64,000 nt of DNA, taken from Pseudoflavonifractor sp. MSJ-37. Lineage in GTDB: Bacteria > Bacillota > Clostridia > Oscillospirales > Oscillospiraceae. Each line of letters begins with the position of its first letter. Position 1 is the stretch's first letter. The stretch is from positions 434,001-498,000 of the forward strand of contig NZ_JAHLPP010000001.1 of assembly GCF_018917965.1 (NCBI RefSeq). The letters are read 5' to 3'. Both the position numbers and the translations under genes were made by a program. Positions 41,572-50,500 of the stretch are shown piece after piece. The notes under the pieces are model-generated. The model did no database searches. It had not been told where the DNA came from and saw nothing but the letters and a program-made list of their open reading frames with translations.

Positions 41572-42689
41572 TGGTACGCCGTGCGGCTGCCACGCTGATT
41601 TCTGCTGTGACCGGCTTGATCGGCGGCACAACGCTTTTGCTTGCGCTTGCGATCATCATTGTTATCGCAGCTGTGGCCAGCTCGCCCTTCGGCCTGTTTT
41701 TCGCCGCGGAGCGCAATGCTCCGAATACCGTGTCGGTGGCAGAGGCTGTAACGCAAGTCAATATTGCCTACAACACTCGCTTGGAGGAATTGCAGACCGG
41801 GAACTATGACAGCATCCAGATCCACGGACAGGCCCCGGACTGGCCGGAGGTGCTGGCCGTGTTTGCCGCAAAAACCGCAGGAGCAGACGATGGCGTGGAT
41901 GTGGCCACACTGGACGCTGACCGGGTAAGCCGTCTGACTGCGGTGTTCTGGGACATGACCGAGATCACAACGGAAGTGGAAACGATAGAGCATTCTGGAA
42001 GTGGAGATGATGATGGCTGGACGGAGTACATTTTGCACATCACCATCACGCCAAAAACAGCGGATGATATGCGGACGGCCTATGCCTTCACCCGTTATCA
42101 AAACGATGCTCTGGACGAGCTACTGGCTGACCGGGCGGCGCTGGCTTCACTGGCCTCCAGTCTGACGATCACCAATGCGGCTGCGGCGGAAGTCCTTCAG
42201 AACCTCCCGGATGACCTCTCACCGGAGCGTCGCGCCGTGGTGCAGAACGCGCTGACGCTCTACGGCAAGGTCTCCTACTTTTGGGGCGGCAAGAGCCTTG
42301 TTCTCGGCTGGGATTCCCGCTGGGGACAGCTGCGGCAGGTCACGGCGGCGGGCAGCTCCACCACCGGCACCTACCGGCCCTACGGGTTGGACTGCTCTGG
42401 CTTTGTCGATTGGGCCTTTTACAATGCCACAGGCGGAAGCTATATCATCGGACATGGCGGCGGGGCCACCATGCAGCACTCGTATTGCACTGATATTTCA
42501 TGGTCGGATGCCCAGCCCGGTGACTTGGTGTTTTACCCGGACAATTCCCATGTTGGCATTATCTGCGGCCGGGACGAGGATGGCAGTCTGTTGGTGATCC
42601 ACTGCGCCAGCGGTGCTAATAATGTGGTCATTACCGGCACAAGTGGTTTCATTTCCGTTGCGCGGCCGGATTACTTTTCAGATAATTGA
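41568..42689 (+). CDS. NlpC/P60 cell-wall peptidase, C-terminal part
   Basis: 373 codons from GTG 41568 (ATG 41571 adjacent). One membrane helix (LIGGTTLLLALAIIIVIAAVAS), a linker domain, then the NlpC/P60 domain (about 225-370) with catalytic Cys in YGLDCSGFVDWAFY, the His in NSHVGIICG and the later His of LVIHCASG. Opens peptidoglycan for the transfer channel. If the upstream frame is lost by the frameshift, internal restart at GTGATG could still yield a membrane-anchored enzyme. Confidence 0.85.
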   Translation: MMVRRAAATLISAVTGLIGGTTLLLALAIIIVIAAVASSPFGLFFAAERNAPNTVSVAEAVTQVNIAYNTRLEELQTGNYDSIQIHGQAPDWPEVLAVFAAKTAGADDGVDVATLDADRVSRLTAVFWDMTEITTEVETIEHSGSGDDDGWTEYILHITITPKTADDMRTAYAFTRYQNDALDELLADRAALASLASSLTITNAAAAEVLQNLPDDLSPERRAVVQNALTLYGKVSYFWGGKSLVLGWDSRWGQLRQVTAAGSSTTGTYRPYGLDCSGFVDWAFYNATGGSYIIGHGGGATMQHSYCTDISWSDAQPGDLVFYPDNSHVGIICGRDEDGSLLVIHCASGANNVVITGTSGFISVARPDYFSDN

Positions 42690-42787
42690 CTTTTTTCGAC
42701 GGAGAAATACATTGCAAATCGAGGGGGTATCCTATATACTATGAATATAAAAGGAACAACATTTTTCAGCCGACGGGAGGAGATACC

Positions 42788-43123
42788 ATGCTGAAGCTGG
42801 AAATCAAATTTAACGATGCACAGATGCGGGCGGAACATAAGTATGCCCCGGAGGCTATTTATGCCGCGCTGGACAAATCCTTTGCCAAGTACAATTTCCG
42901 CAGAGAAACGCTCTCTGATGGGACGATCTGCTATTACGGAAACGGGATGCCTCGTGACTATGGTACGTTTGGCCGGCTCATCACCACCCTGAAGGACAAG
43001 GAATGGTTTATGGCCTACCTTGTCAAATGGCTTTGGTACAATAGTGATGACGGTGAAAATGAGACGGACTTCATCGTGGAGGATGTTCTCTATCACTATG
43101 CCCACCGTGAGAGTGCTGCATAA
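42788..43123 (+). CDS. Unknown protein coupled to VapD-like protein
   Basis: 111 residues; LKLEIKFNDAQMRAEHKYAPEAIYAALDKSF...YYGNGMPRDYGTFGRLITTLKDKEWFMAYLVKWLWYNS. Alpha/beta sized like a ferredoxin-type fold. ATG 42788 follows GGGAGGAGATACC. Its stop overlaps the next ATG by one base (TAATG), the arrangement of toxin-antitoxin pairs. No family recognised; an antitoxin or partner of the VapD-like protein is the inference. Confidence 0.6.
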   Translation: MLKLEIKFNDAQMRAEHKYAPEAIYAALDKSFAKYNFRRETLSDGTICYYGNGMPRDYGTFGRLITTLKDKEWFMAYLVKWLWYNSDDGENETDFIVEDVLYHYAHRESAA

Positions 43124-43458
43124 TGGCGAGGAAAGAAGCCAAGCGTTTTAAGGCTCTCTACTTTGATTTGCGGATCAAAGACTTGGAGGAATACTACTCC
43201 AAAACCCGGCCAAAGGGCGCTTACGAATTGATAAAAAAGTTCCTGACGAAACGGAATTTTTCCCATGAACAGTATTCCGGCTACCATTCCCGCTACAAAA
43301 CAACGGATTTGGAGATATTCGATCTGATTCACGATATGAGCGATACTTTCCCGTGGCTCCAGCACTGCGTCAATCACTTTGAAGTGACCAACGTGGGGAC
43401 TAACCATGATCTCATGGGGCTGTTCGTTGAAGAAGTCGAAGATCCCGTCAGTCTGTGA
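43123..43458 (+). CDS. VapD-like protein
   Basis: 111 residues. KALYFDLRIKDLEEYY...GAYELIKKFLTKRNFSHEQYSGYHSRYKTTDLEIFDLIHDM...FPWLQHCVNHFEVTNVG has the VapD/Cas2-like ferredoxin fold pattern: first strand ending in Asp, helix, GF-x-QYSGYHS strand, helix, final strand. VapD proteins are endoribonucleases in toxin-antitoxin loci. Coupled by TAATG to the gene upstream. It may act in element maintenance. Confidence 0.65.
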   Translation: MARKEAKRFKALYFDLRIKDLEEYYSKTRPKGAYELIKKFLTKRNFSHEQYSGYHSRYKTTDLEIFDLIHDMSDTFPWLQHCVNHFEVTNVGTNHDLMGLFVEEVEDPVSL

Positions 43459-43462
43459 TTGC

Positions 43463-43493
43463 TGTCGAAATCGTCTTGAATCGAGACACATTA
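43463..43493. promoter_or_regulatory. Composite 0A-box/palindrome site C
   Basis: Plus strand: TGTCGAAATC then GTCTTGAATCGAGACACATT; one base shorter between box and palindrome than the others. It lies between the VapD stop and the terminator. Confidence 0.55.
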
Positions 43494-43498
43494 TTTCA

Positions 43499-43538
43499 GG
43501 CCCACACTGCCGTATTCGGTAGTGTGGGCCTGTTTTTA
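43499..43538 (+). terminator. Strong terminator closing the transfer operon
   Basis: GGCCCACACT faces AGTGTGGGCC with a 12-nt loop, then TGTTTTTATTTT. Confidence 0.88.
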
Positions 43539-43585
43539 TTTTGCTCTAAAACAATAGCGGCTGCCAACGAAAATGCCGGTAACCG

Positions 43586-43745
43586 CTACTTGAAGGATAC
43601 AACATCGTTCGGAGTACAGCCAATGATTTTGCACAGCTTCTCCAAGGTAAGCATGGTGATGTTTCCGTTCTTTTTGAGAGAATCCAGCGTGTGATTATCA
43701 ATCGCTCTGCAAAAGCGGGTACTGTGTCACATTATGTCTCTTCAT
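43586..43745 (-). pseudogene. Decayed small XRE-type regulator
   Basis: On the minus strand ATG 43745 gives MKRHNVTQY, then the frame is lost. The next frame carries CRAIDNHTLDSLKKNGNITM and LTLEKLCKIIGCTPNDVV to a stop, the typical end of the ~65-residue XRE_N-type regulators. A deletion or frameshift in the first helix inactivates it. Confidence 0.6.
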
Positions 43746-43890
43746 GGTGGCCCGTAATCAACGATCTCCCTCACCACATTTCCTGTCTGATAAAGCAATT
43801 ATATGTGGTATTTTGAGAAAACCATATCGTGATTATACCCATAATACGGTAGGATTGGGAGTGAGCAGGCGTGGGAGAGCGGACGGAAAC

Positions 43891-43924
43891 CGTCGAAAAA
43901 TGCGTCTCGATTTGAGACGCATTT
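43891..43924. promoter_or_regulatory. Composite 0A-box/palindrome site D
   Basis: CGTCGAAA (one mismatch to the 0A box), then the perfect palindrome arms AAATGCGTCTC and GAGACGCATTT (43898-43924). It lies 6 nt beyond the stop of the XRE gene at 43931. Confidence 0.55.
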
Positions 43925-43930
43925 CAGGCG

Positions 43931-44203
43931 CTATTTTGATTTTAAGATTCTGTCCGGGAATACAGAAGCATTGATGAGGTCAGCAGGATCAACTTCCAAC
44001 GCATCAGCAATATCGAAGAACACATCCAAAGAAAAGCCGTGTGCCATATTCGGCGCTTCGATCGTGCTGATAAGGGAACGGCTGACACCGGCCTTTTCTG
44101 CCAATTTCTCCTGTGATAGACCACGCATTTTGCGAAGGGCTGCGATAGCAATTCCCAGCTGTATGAATCGGTCACGATTTTTGAAGGATACTTCTTTACC
44201 CAT
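43931..44203 (-). CDS. XRE-family regulator of the ICE
   Basis: 90 residues from ATG 44203 (AAGGTGGG upstream). HTH: RKMRGLSQEKLAEKAGVSRSLISTIEAPN followed by SLDVFFDIADALEVDPADLI. It is a compact repressor. It is divergent from the SLOG protein at 44352 and could control it. Site D lies next to its 3' end. Confidence 0.85.
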   Translation of the reverse strand: MGKEVSFKNRDRFIQLGIAIAALRKMRGLSQEKLAEKAGVSRSLISTIEAPNMAHGFSLDVFFDIADALEVDPADLINASVFPDRILKSK

Positions 44204-44351
44204 ACAGCGTCCCACCTTTCTGATGATAAGAAAATTATACAAGTTGCAAAAGACGTTTTCTGTATGCGTCAGAAAGCTATTGCTTTAATTAGTAAGCAAT
44301 ATTATATTATAGGAGAGCATTTGCTGAAATATGTGAGATGGAGAGTGAGCG

Positions 44352-44909
44352 GTGAGAATGAAGTATCGTTGCGCAGTGATTGGCCAGCCGCCTATGCGGT
44401 TTCCGTGGGGATTTGACGAAGAAGATAGCCGCTGCTGCCGCATGAAGCTGGAAATGGCACAGCACATTCTGGAACTGTGTCAGTGCGGTGTAACGGAGTT
44501 TCAGGTGGCCTGCGACCCCGGCGTAGGACTGTATGCCGCGGAGGTTGTGAACGCACTGCGGGAGAATGGCTCTACCATTCGGCTGGTTTGTGTCCTGCCC
44601 CATGAGGAGCAGGCGACCAAGTGGACGCCGCAGCTCCGGGAGCGGTATTTCAATATGCTCTCCACCAGCGCGGAACTGGATTGCATCGACTGCCATGAAC
44701 AGCCTAACGCACAGCTTCTGGCCTATCAGCGGATCATCAAGCAATCAACCGTGGTGTTGGCCGTCTATGATCCCGACCTTGCGGATGGGAGCGCCGAGGA
44801 CAGGGCCGTGACCTATGCCCTTGTACTGGGCAGGCCAGTCATGCTGATCCATCCCGAAACTCTGAAAATAAAGCGGCTGAATATGCCAACAGAGAAGGAG
44901 GATAAATAG
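44352..44909 (+). CDS. SLOG/DUF1273 (YpsA-like) protein
   Basis: 185 residues from GTG 44352, preferred over ATG 44358 because GGAGAG lies about 8 nt upstream. YRCAVIGQPPMRFPWGFDEED...HILELCQCGVTEFQVACDPGVGLYAAEVVNAL...IRLVCVLPHEEQATKW and KQSTVVLAVYDPD match the SLOG Rossmann-like family that binds nucleotides or derivatives. Its role on ICEs is unknown. The upstream region 44204-44351 should hold divergent promoters for it and the XRE gene. Confidence 0.75.
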   Translation: MRMKYRCAVIGQPPMRFPWGFDEEDSRCCRMKLEMAQHILELCQCGVTEFQVACDPGVGLYAAEVVNALRENGSTIRLVCVLPHEEQATKWTPQLRERYFNMLSTSAELDCIDCHEQPNAQLLAYQRIIKQSTVVLAVYDPDLADGSAEDRAVTYALVLGRPVMLIHPETLKIKRLNMPTEKEDK

Positions 44910-44999
44910 GCTACCCTGCCGCACGGAACGGTCTCATACTTTGGAACGATTTACATTTCCGTCAGGGGTTGTATAATAAACTGGAATGATTATAAATCG

Positions 45000-45006
45000 T
45001 GTCGAA
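45000..45006 (+). promoter_or_regulatory. Isolated 0A-box-like heptamer
   Basis: TGTCGAA in the gap ahead of the LuxR-type gene, without the palindrome of the other sites. Confidence 0.3.
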
Positions 45007-45015
45007 AGAGGTATT

Positions 45016-45061
45016 GACAGGGGGGCGCGCCCCCCTGTCCCGTAGGGGCACCCTACGGGAC
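45016..45061. repeat. Two overlapping perfect palindromes
   Basis: GACAGGGGGGCG facing CGCCCCCCTGTC (45016-45039, no loop) directly overlaps GTCCCGTAGG-GGCAC-CCTACGGGAC (45037-45061). They share the GTC. It sits 32 nt before the LuxR-type start. May be a terminator pair, a regulator site or a small repeat element. Confidence 0.7.
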
Positions 45062-45092
45062 AATTCCACTCTGATATGGGGGAGGGAAACGC

Positions 45093-47456
45093 TTGCAGAA
45101 CAACATCATCGTAAAACCTTCCACAGAGCAGCAGTTTGACCGTTTTCTGCGGCAGGGCCGCGCACTCTTTTTCAGCGCACCCTGCGGCTTTGGGAAAACG
45201 GCGGTGGCGGAGGCGCTGCTCTCCGGCCGGGAGGTATTGCGCCTGTCGGCGGACAGCGCGGATTTCAGCCTGCCGTCTGCGGAGGCTGACTGGCAGATCT
45301 TACTGCTGGACGATTTGCAGGATATGCAGGAGGAGCAGGACTGGAATGCCCTGTGCGAGCTGATCCGCGCCTGCCCTGAGCGCCGCTTCGTCCTGCTCTC
45401 CCGGGGCGCACCGCCAGGCTGTCTCATGGCCTTTCAATACACGGGGCTGATGACGGTGCTGGAGGCCGACGACCTGCTCTTTGATGCGGACGATGTGCGG
45501 CGGCTACTCCAGCTTTACGGCGTGGAGGCGGCAGACAGTGAGATCGACGGAATTTTGAAAGAATCCGTGGGCTATCCGCTGGGCGTAGCCATCACCGCCC
45601 GGTGTATGTCTCCGGGCAAGCCGTGGACGCCGGAGTTGGTGGCGCGGGTGTACCGGGAGGTGTTTCTCTACTTTGAGACCGCCATCTACCGGCGCTTTGA
45701 CCTGCCGGTGCGGCGCTTCCTGTTGGAGCTGGCCCCCTTTGAAAGTTTTGACCTGGAAATGGCGCGGATGGTCAGCGGCGATCCCCGTGCCGGCGACCTG
45801 CTGGACTGGCTGCTGCGCTATACCACCATGTTCCGCTGCGACGACCGCCAGCACTATCACTTCTGGTCCGGTTTCCGGGAGTTCCTTCTCTGGGAGATGG
45901 AGCGGGAATACACAGAGGAAAAGCGCCGCGCGCTGCTCAGCCGGGGCGGGCTCTACTACGAGCTGAAGGAGGACTATGCCCACGCGCTGGAATGCTACAC
46001 CAGCGGCGGCGACCATTCCAAGGTCTCCGAGCTGCTGGTGCGCAACGCCGAGCTGCACCCCGGCATGGGCCACTATGCCGAGATGGAAAAATACTACCGC
46101 AGTCTGCCGGAGGCGGAAATTCTCGCCTCCCCCTCGCTGATGCAGGGCGTGAGTATGCTCTGCGCGCTGGCGATGGACTACGAAGGCTCGGAGCGCTGGT
46201 ATGGCGAGCTGCAAGCATTTGCCGAGCGCTGCGGCAGACAGGACGCCGCCGGAAAGCAGGCCCGCAGCCGCCTTGCGTGGCTGGACATCTCCCTGCCCCA
46301 GCGGGGCGTGAACGGTCTGACGGAAACCATCCCCGCCGTGTTCCGGCTGCTGATGAACAAGGAAGTGACGCTGCCGTCCTTCTCCGTCACCAGCGCGCTG
46401 CCGAGCATCATGAACGGCGGTAAGGACTTTTCCGAATGGAGCAAAAAGGACGACCTGCTCTATAAGACCCTCCGTCTCCCCGTGGAGGCGGTGCTGGGGC
46501 GGGACGGCGTGGGTCTTGCGGACTGCGCCATCGCCGAGAGTAAGTTTGAAAAGGGCGAGGACGTGGCCGGGCGGATGCTGTCCCTTCTCCCGCAGCTGAA
46601 CGAGGTGCGCAACCGCGGCGCGCCGGACATGGAGTTCGCCATCAGCGGTCTGCTTGCCCGCAGCCAGCTGGCAAACGGACAGCCCGCCGACGCGCGGCGC
46701 ACCATTAAGGTGCTCCGTGAATGCTTTGCCGAGCGCGGTTTGACACGCTTTCTGCCCAATATGGACGCCATGCTCTGCCGCATTGACCTGCAAACCGGCG
46801 ACCTTGATGCAGCGGACGCGTGGTACAGGGAAAAAGCCCCGCGCGAACCCACGCGCCTGAACGTCATGCGGCGCTACCAGTATCTCACCCAGGCCATGGT
46901 GGAGCTGGCGGACGGCAGACCGGACGCGGCGCAGCTGACGCTTGCCCCGCTAGAGCCGTACATCCAAAACTGCGCCCGCATCATCGACGGGATTCACCTG
47001 AACGTTTTGACGGCCATTGCCCTGCACCGCAAGCGGGACGAGGGGTGGCGCGAGCGATTGACGGTGGCGCTGGACGCGGCGGCGGAGTACCGCTTCATCC
47101 GCACCGTCAGCGTATACGGCACGGCGGTGCTGCCGCTGCTGGAGGCACTGGACTGGGACGGCAACAAAGCATGGCGCAAGCGGCTGATGGCGGCGGTGCG
47201 GACGCAGGCGGCGTTCTACCCGCATTTTCTCGAACCCCGCCTTGCCCCCGGTGAGGAGCTGACGCCCACGGAGCTGCAAATTCTCCATCTGCTCTGCGCG
47301 GACAAGTCCAACGCCGAGATCGCACAGATCATGGATGTGAAGCTGCCGACCGTGAAGACCCACGTCAGCCACATTCTCGACAAGCTGGATGTGAAGCGCC
47401 GGGCGGAGGCCAAAACCGCCGCGAAAAAGCTGCATCTGGTACCGGAAGAGTTATAA
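45093..47456 (+). CDS. LuxR/MalT-type (LAL) transcriptional regulator
   Basis: 787 residues from TTG 45093 with GGGGGAGGG upstream. N-terminal STAND ATPase with P-loop SAPCGFGKTAVAE (residues 28-40) and ILLLDDLQDM. Helical repeat sensor region (about 270-690). C-terminal LuxR HTH TPTELQILHLLCADKSNAEIA...VKTHVSHILDKLDVKRRAEA. Such large regulators respond to a ligand bound in the middle region. It is 62 nt upstream of the SLH surface protein, the most likely target. GC and codon use are higher than in the neighbouring ICE genes, so this pair looks like separate cargo. Confidence 0.9.
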   Translation: MQNNIIVKPSTEQQFDRFLRQGRALFFSAPCGFGKTAVAEALLSGREVLRLSADSADFSLPSAEADWQILLLDDLQDMQEEQDWNALCELIRACPERRFVLLSRGAPPGCLMAFQYTGLMTVLEADDLLFDADDVRRLLQLYGVEAADSEIDGILKESVGYPLGVAITARCMSPGKPWTPELVARVYREVFLYFETAIYRRFDLPVRRFLLELAPFESFDLEMARMVSGDPRAGDLLDWLLRYTTMFRCDDRQHYHFWSGFREFLLWEMEREYTEEKRRALLSRGGLYYELKEDYAHALECYTSGGDHSKVSELLVRNAELHPGMGHYAEMEKYYRSLPEAEILASPSLMQGVSMLCALAMDYEGSERWYGELQAFAERCGRQDAAGKQARSRLAWLDISLPQRGVNGLTETIPAVFRLLMNKEVTLPSFSVTSALPSIMNGGKDFSEWSKKDDLLYKTLRLPVEAVLGRDGVGLADCAIAESKFEKGEDVAGRMLSLLPQLNEVRNRGAPDMEFAISGLLARSQLANGQPADARRTIKVLRECFAERGLTRFLPNMDAMLCRIDLQTGDLDAADAWYREKAPREPTRLNVMRRYQYLTQAMVELADGRPDAAQLTLAPLEPYIQNCARIIDGIHLNVLTAIALHRKRDEGWRERLTVALDAAAEYRFIRTVSVYGTAVLPLLEALDWDGNKAWRKRLMAAVRTQAAFYPHFLEPRLAPGEELTPTELQILHLLCADKSNAEIAQIMDVKLPTVKTHVSHILDKLDVKRRAEAKTAAKKLHLVPEEL

Positions 47457-47518
47457 AAACAACGTCCGGCGGACGCCGGATTCGACATAAACGCAAACTG
47501 ATTTTAAGGAGGAAAGAT

Positions 47519-50500
47519 ATGAAAAAACGAGTATTGAGTATGCTCATGGCGCTGGTGCTGTGTCTGACGCTCCTGCCCACGGCGGCGCTGGCGGACGAGC
47601 TGGGGCCTGTGGACGGCACGTCCACCGTGGAAACGGCGGGCGCTGACGCGGAAGCGGAAGCCAAGGCGAAGGCCGGCGCGGAAGCCGTGGCCACCGTGCA
47701 GGCGATGATCGACGCCCTGCCCGATGCGCTGACGGAGGAAAACGCAGGGGACGTTTCCGCAATGCTGGGCAAGATTGATGCGGCAATGGCTGCACTCGGG
47801 GACGAAGAACGCGCCGCGCTGAATCTGACGCAGTATCAGGCGGTGATCGCGGCGTTGGCGGCACTCGCTGCGGCGCAGGGGGAGATCGCGCTGTATGCGG
47901 ATGAGAACAATAAGCCAAAAGGTGAGGGTACAAAGGCGAATCCTTATCAAATCACGTCAAACAAGGAGCTGGAATGGTTTCGCGATACGGTGAATGCGGG
48001 GGAAACGGGGATTTGCGCGGAGCTGATGGATGATCTCAATTTTAAGGATGAGACTGGGTGGACATGGACGCCGATCGTCAAAGACGCAGGCAAGGCGTAC
48101 ACCGGCACATTCAATGGCAATGGCTACAAGATTAAGATGGATTATGCGGTTGCGCCTGACGGTATGACAGCGGGCTGGGGGCTGTTCGGGTCTATTGGAA
48201 ATGACGGCAAGGTGCAGGATTTGGATATATATCTCACCAACTTCGGGTGGAAGGGAAATGCATTTTCTATTTCTGAAAGCGGTATGCTGGCAGCCTACAA
48301 TTCCGGCACCATTGAACGTTGCACGGCAATGAGTGGCAAAATCAATGTGAGCAACGGCGTTGGCTTGCTCGTGTATCAGAATAATGGTACGATACAGGAT
48401 TGCTGGACCAAACATGGAACAGTTGTGGGTGGGGGAAACCTCATTGGCGGCGTTGCCTACACAAATAATGGACATATTAAAAATTGCTTCTTCAATAGCA
48501 GTTATAACAGTGATTACTTGAATAATCATACCATTGCATTTGAAAAAGGCAAGAGCGGCAGCATTGAAAACTGCTATTTTATATTAGGTCGCAAACACAC
48601 GGATAACACCGTGGGTGTTACGGGTGTGGAGCAGGCGGATGCGAATAGCGGTAAGCTGACGGTGAAGCTCAATAATAATGGCAATGAAAGGGGTAGTGAA
48701 GTAGATCCTTGGCGCATAGGCAGCGGCAGTACAAATCGGTATCCCAGCTTGAAAAAGACCGATTATCGGGTAAGCCTAAAAGAAAACGGCGGTTATAACA
48801 TAGGAGACAAGCCGCATATGCATGGCAATGTGGAGTTTACGAAGGTGACGGCACTGTCGGAAATCAAAAAGGACGGCAACTACTACATTAGCGGCGCAAT
48901 TGCGCTTAACAGCACATGGGAGGTTGATAAAAAAATTCTCCTTTGCTTGGACGGGCAGACAATTACGGCAGCTTCCGGCGTTGATCCTGCGATAAAGATC
49001 GTACGCGGCGGCAGCCTGACGCTGGTGGATGGGAGCAAGACCGGCGGCGGAAAGATCACAGGCGGCGCAACAGGCGTTATGCTCGATGGCGGCGCATTCA
49101 CCATGCAGGGCGGCGAAATCAGTGGGAATACGGTAGGCGTGGATGTTAAGAGCGGCGACCTTACGCTCGGCGGCAAGGCGCAGGTTGCCGGCAATGACAA
49201 GAACATTCTGCTGGCGGCAAATCAGAAGATTCACTTTGATTCGCTTGACCCATCCGCGAAATTCGGCATTTCTGTGGCAGGGCAGGAGAGCTTGAGTGAC
49301 CGCGTTGCCGTGACGGATACGACAGGCGGGCAGTATTTTGCGCAGCTTGTAGCGGATGGGTTCAAGAATGATGGCTCGGGCTTTGAGCTTTATCTGAATA
49401 ACGATGGCAATACGGTTATGCTGGGTAAGCAGAGCGTCCATACGCATTGCATCTGCGGCGGGGGAAATGCCAATCTGGGGCATACATCGCATTCGGACGT
49501 GATATTCCAGCCTTGGACAGAAACGGATAAACTGCCTACTTCCGGCAATTACTACCTGACCAGAAATGTGACCTTGACAGGTAATGCCGGTCTGAAAGAC
49601 GCCAACGTCTGCCTGAACGGCTATACCGTGACGCTTTCCGATGTTGGACGCATTAACCCATCCGGCACCACGCAATTGACAGACTGTAGTGTGAATGGGA
49701 AACTGGAATCTTATCCCGGTAAAGCCAATGGTGGTGTAACAATATCGGGTGGCAGCAAGTTCTATCTCTATGGCGGTACGCTCAATGGCGTCAAAGTAGA
49801 GATTGGTCAGACCGGCGGCGGTACGTTCAACATGTATGGCGGCAAGATCACAGGGAATACAAAGGGAACTGTTGTCGGACAGGATAGCCAGCAGATTTAT
49901 ATCAATATGTACGGCGGCGAGATCAGCGGCAACCATATTGATGGTCAATACGGCGGCGGTGTGTTCGTTGGCAACGGCAATCAATTTAAGATGTACGGCG
50001 GCAAGATCCAGAACAACAGCGCAGTAGATGGCGGCGGCGTGTATATTGCGCCTAAAGGCCCTACTTATCAAGCCGGAACAATGACGATCCGTGGCGATGC
50101 CGTTATTCAGGACAACAAAGCCAACGGTGTCACAAACAATGTCAGCCTGCCTAAAGGCAGTACCATCAAGATCGATGGACAGATGAATGAGAGTGCGCAG
50201 ATCGGCGTGACCACGAAAGCCGGACCTTCGGCGGGGACTGTTACTATCGCTACGGCGACGGACACGGGCTGGGTTGCCGCGAAGAATTTCACCAGCGATA
50301 ACTCCGCGTACCATGTTGGCTTGGTGAATGACGGCAAGACCGTACAGCTGCAGGTGCATTCGCATCAGTGGGCGTATAGCGTCAGTCCGGATGGTACTAC
50401 TATCACGGCGAAGTGTACGGCGGGAAATTGCGATTTGGAGAACGGCAATGGCGGCAGCGTGACCATCAAGGCCCCCGATAAAAGCACTTTGACCTATACC

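Noticed and set aside
43744-43974. Plus-strand frame of 76 codons between sites C and D
   Set aside because: No ribosome site and no recognisable pattern; it overlaps palindrome D and the end of the XRE gene.
44352-44909. SLOG gene as part of an anti-phage system
   Set aside because: SLOG proteins occur in some defence systems, but no effector gene lies beside it here; the neighbours are an XRE regulator and cargo.
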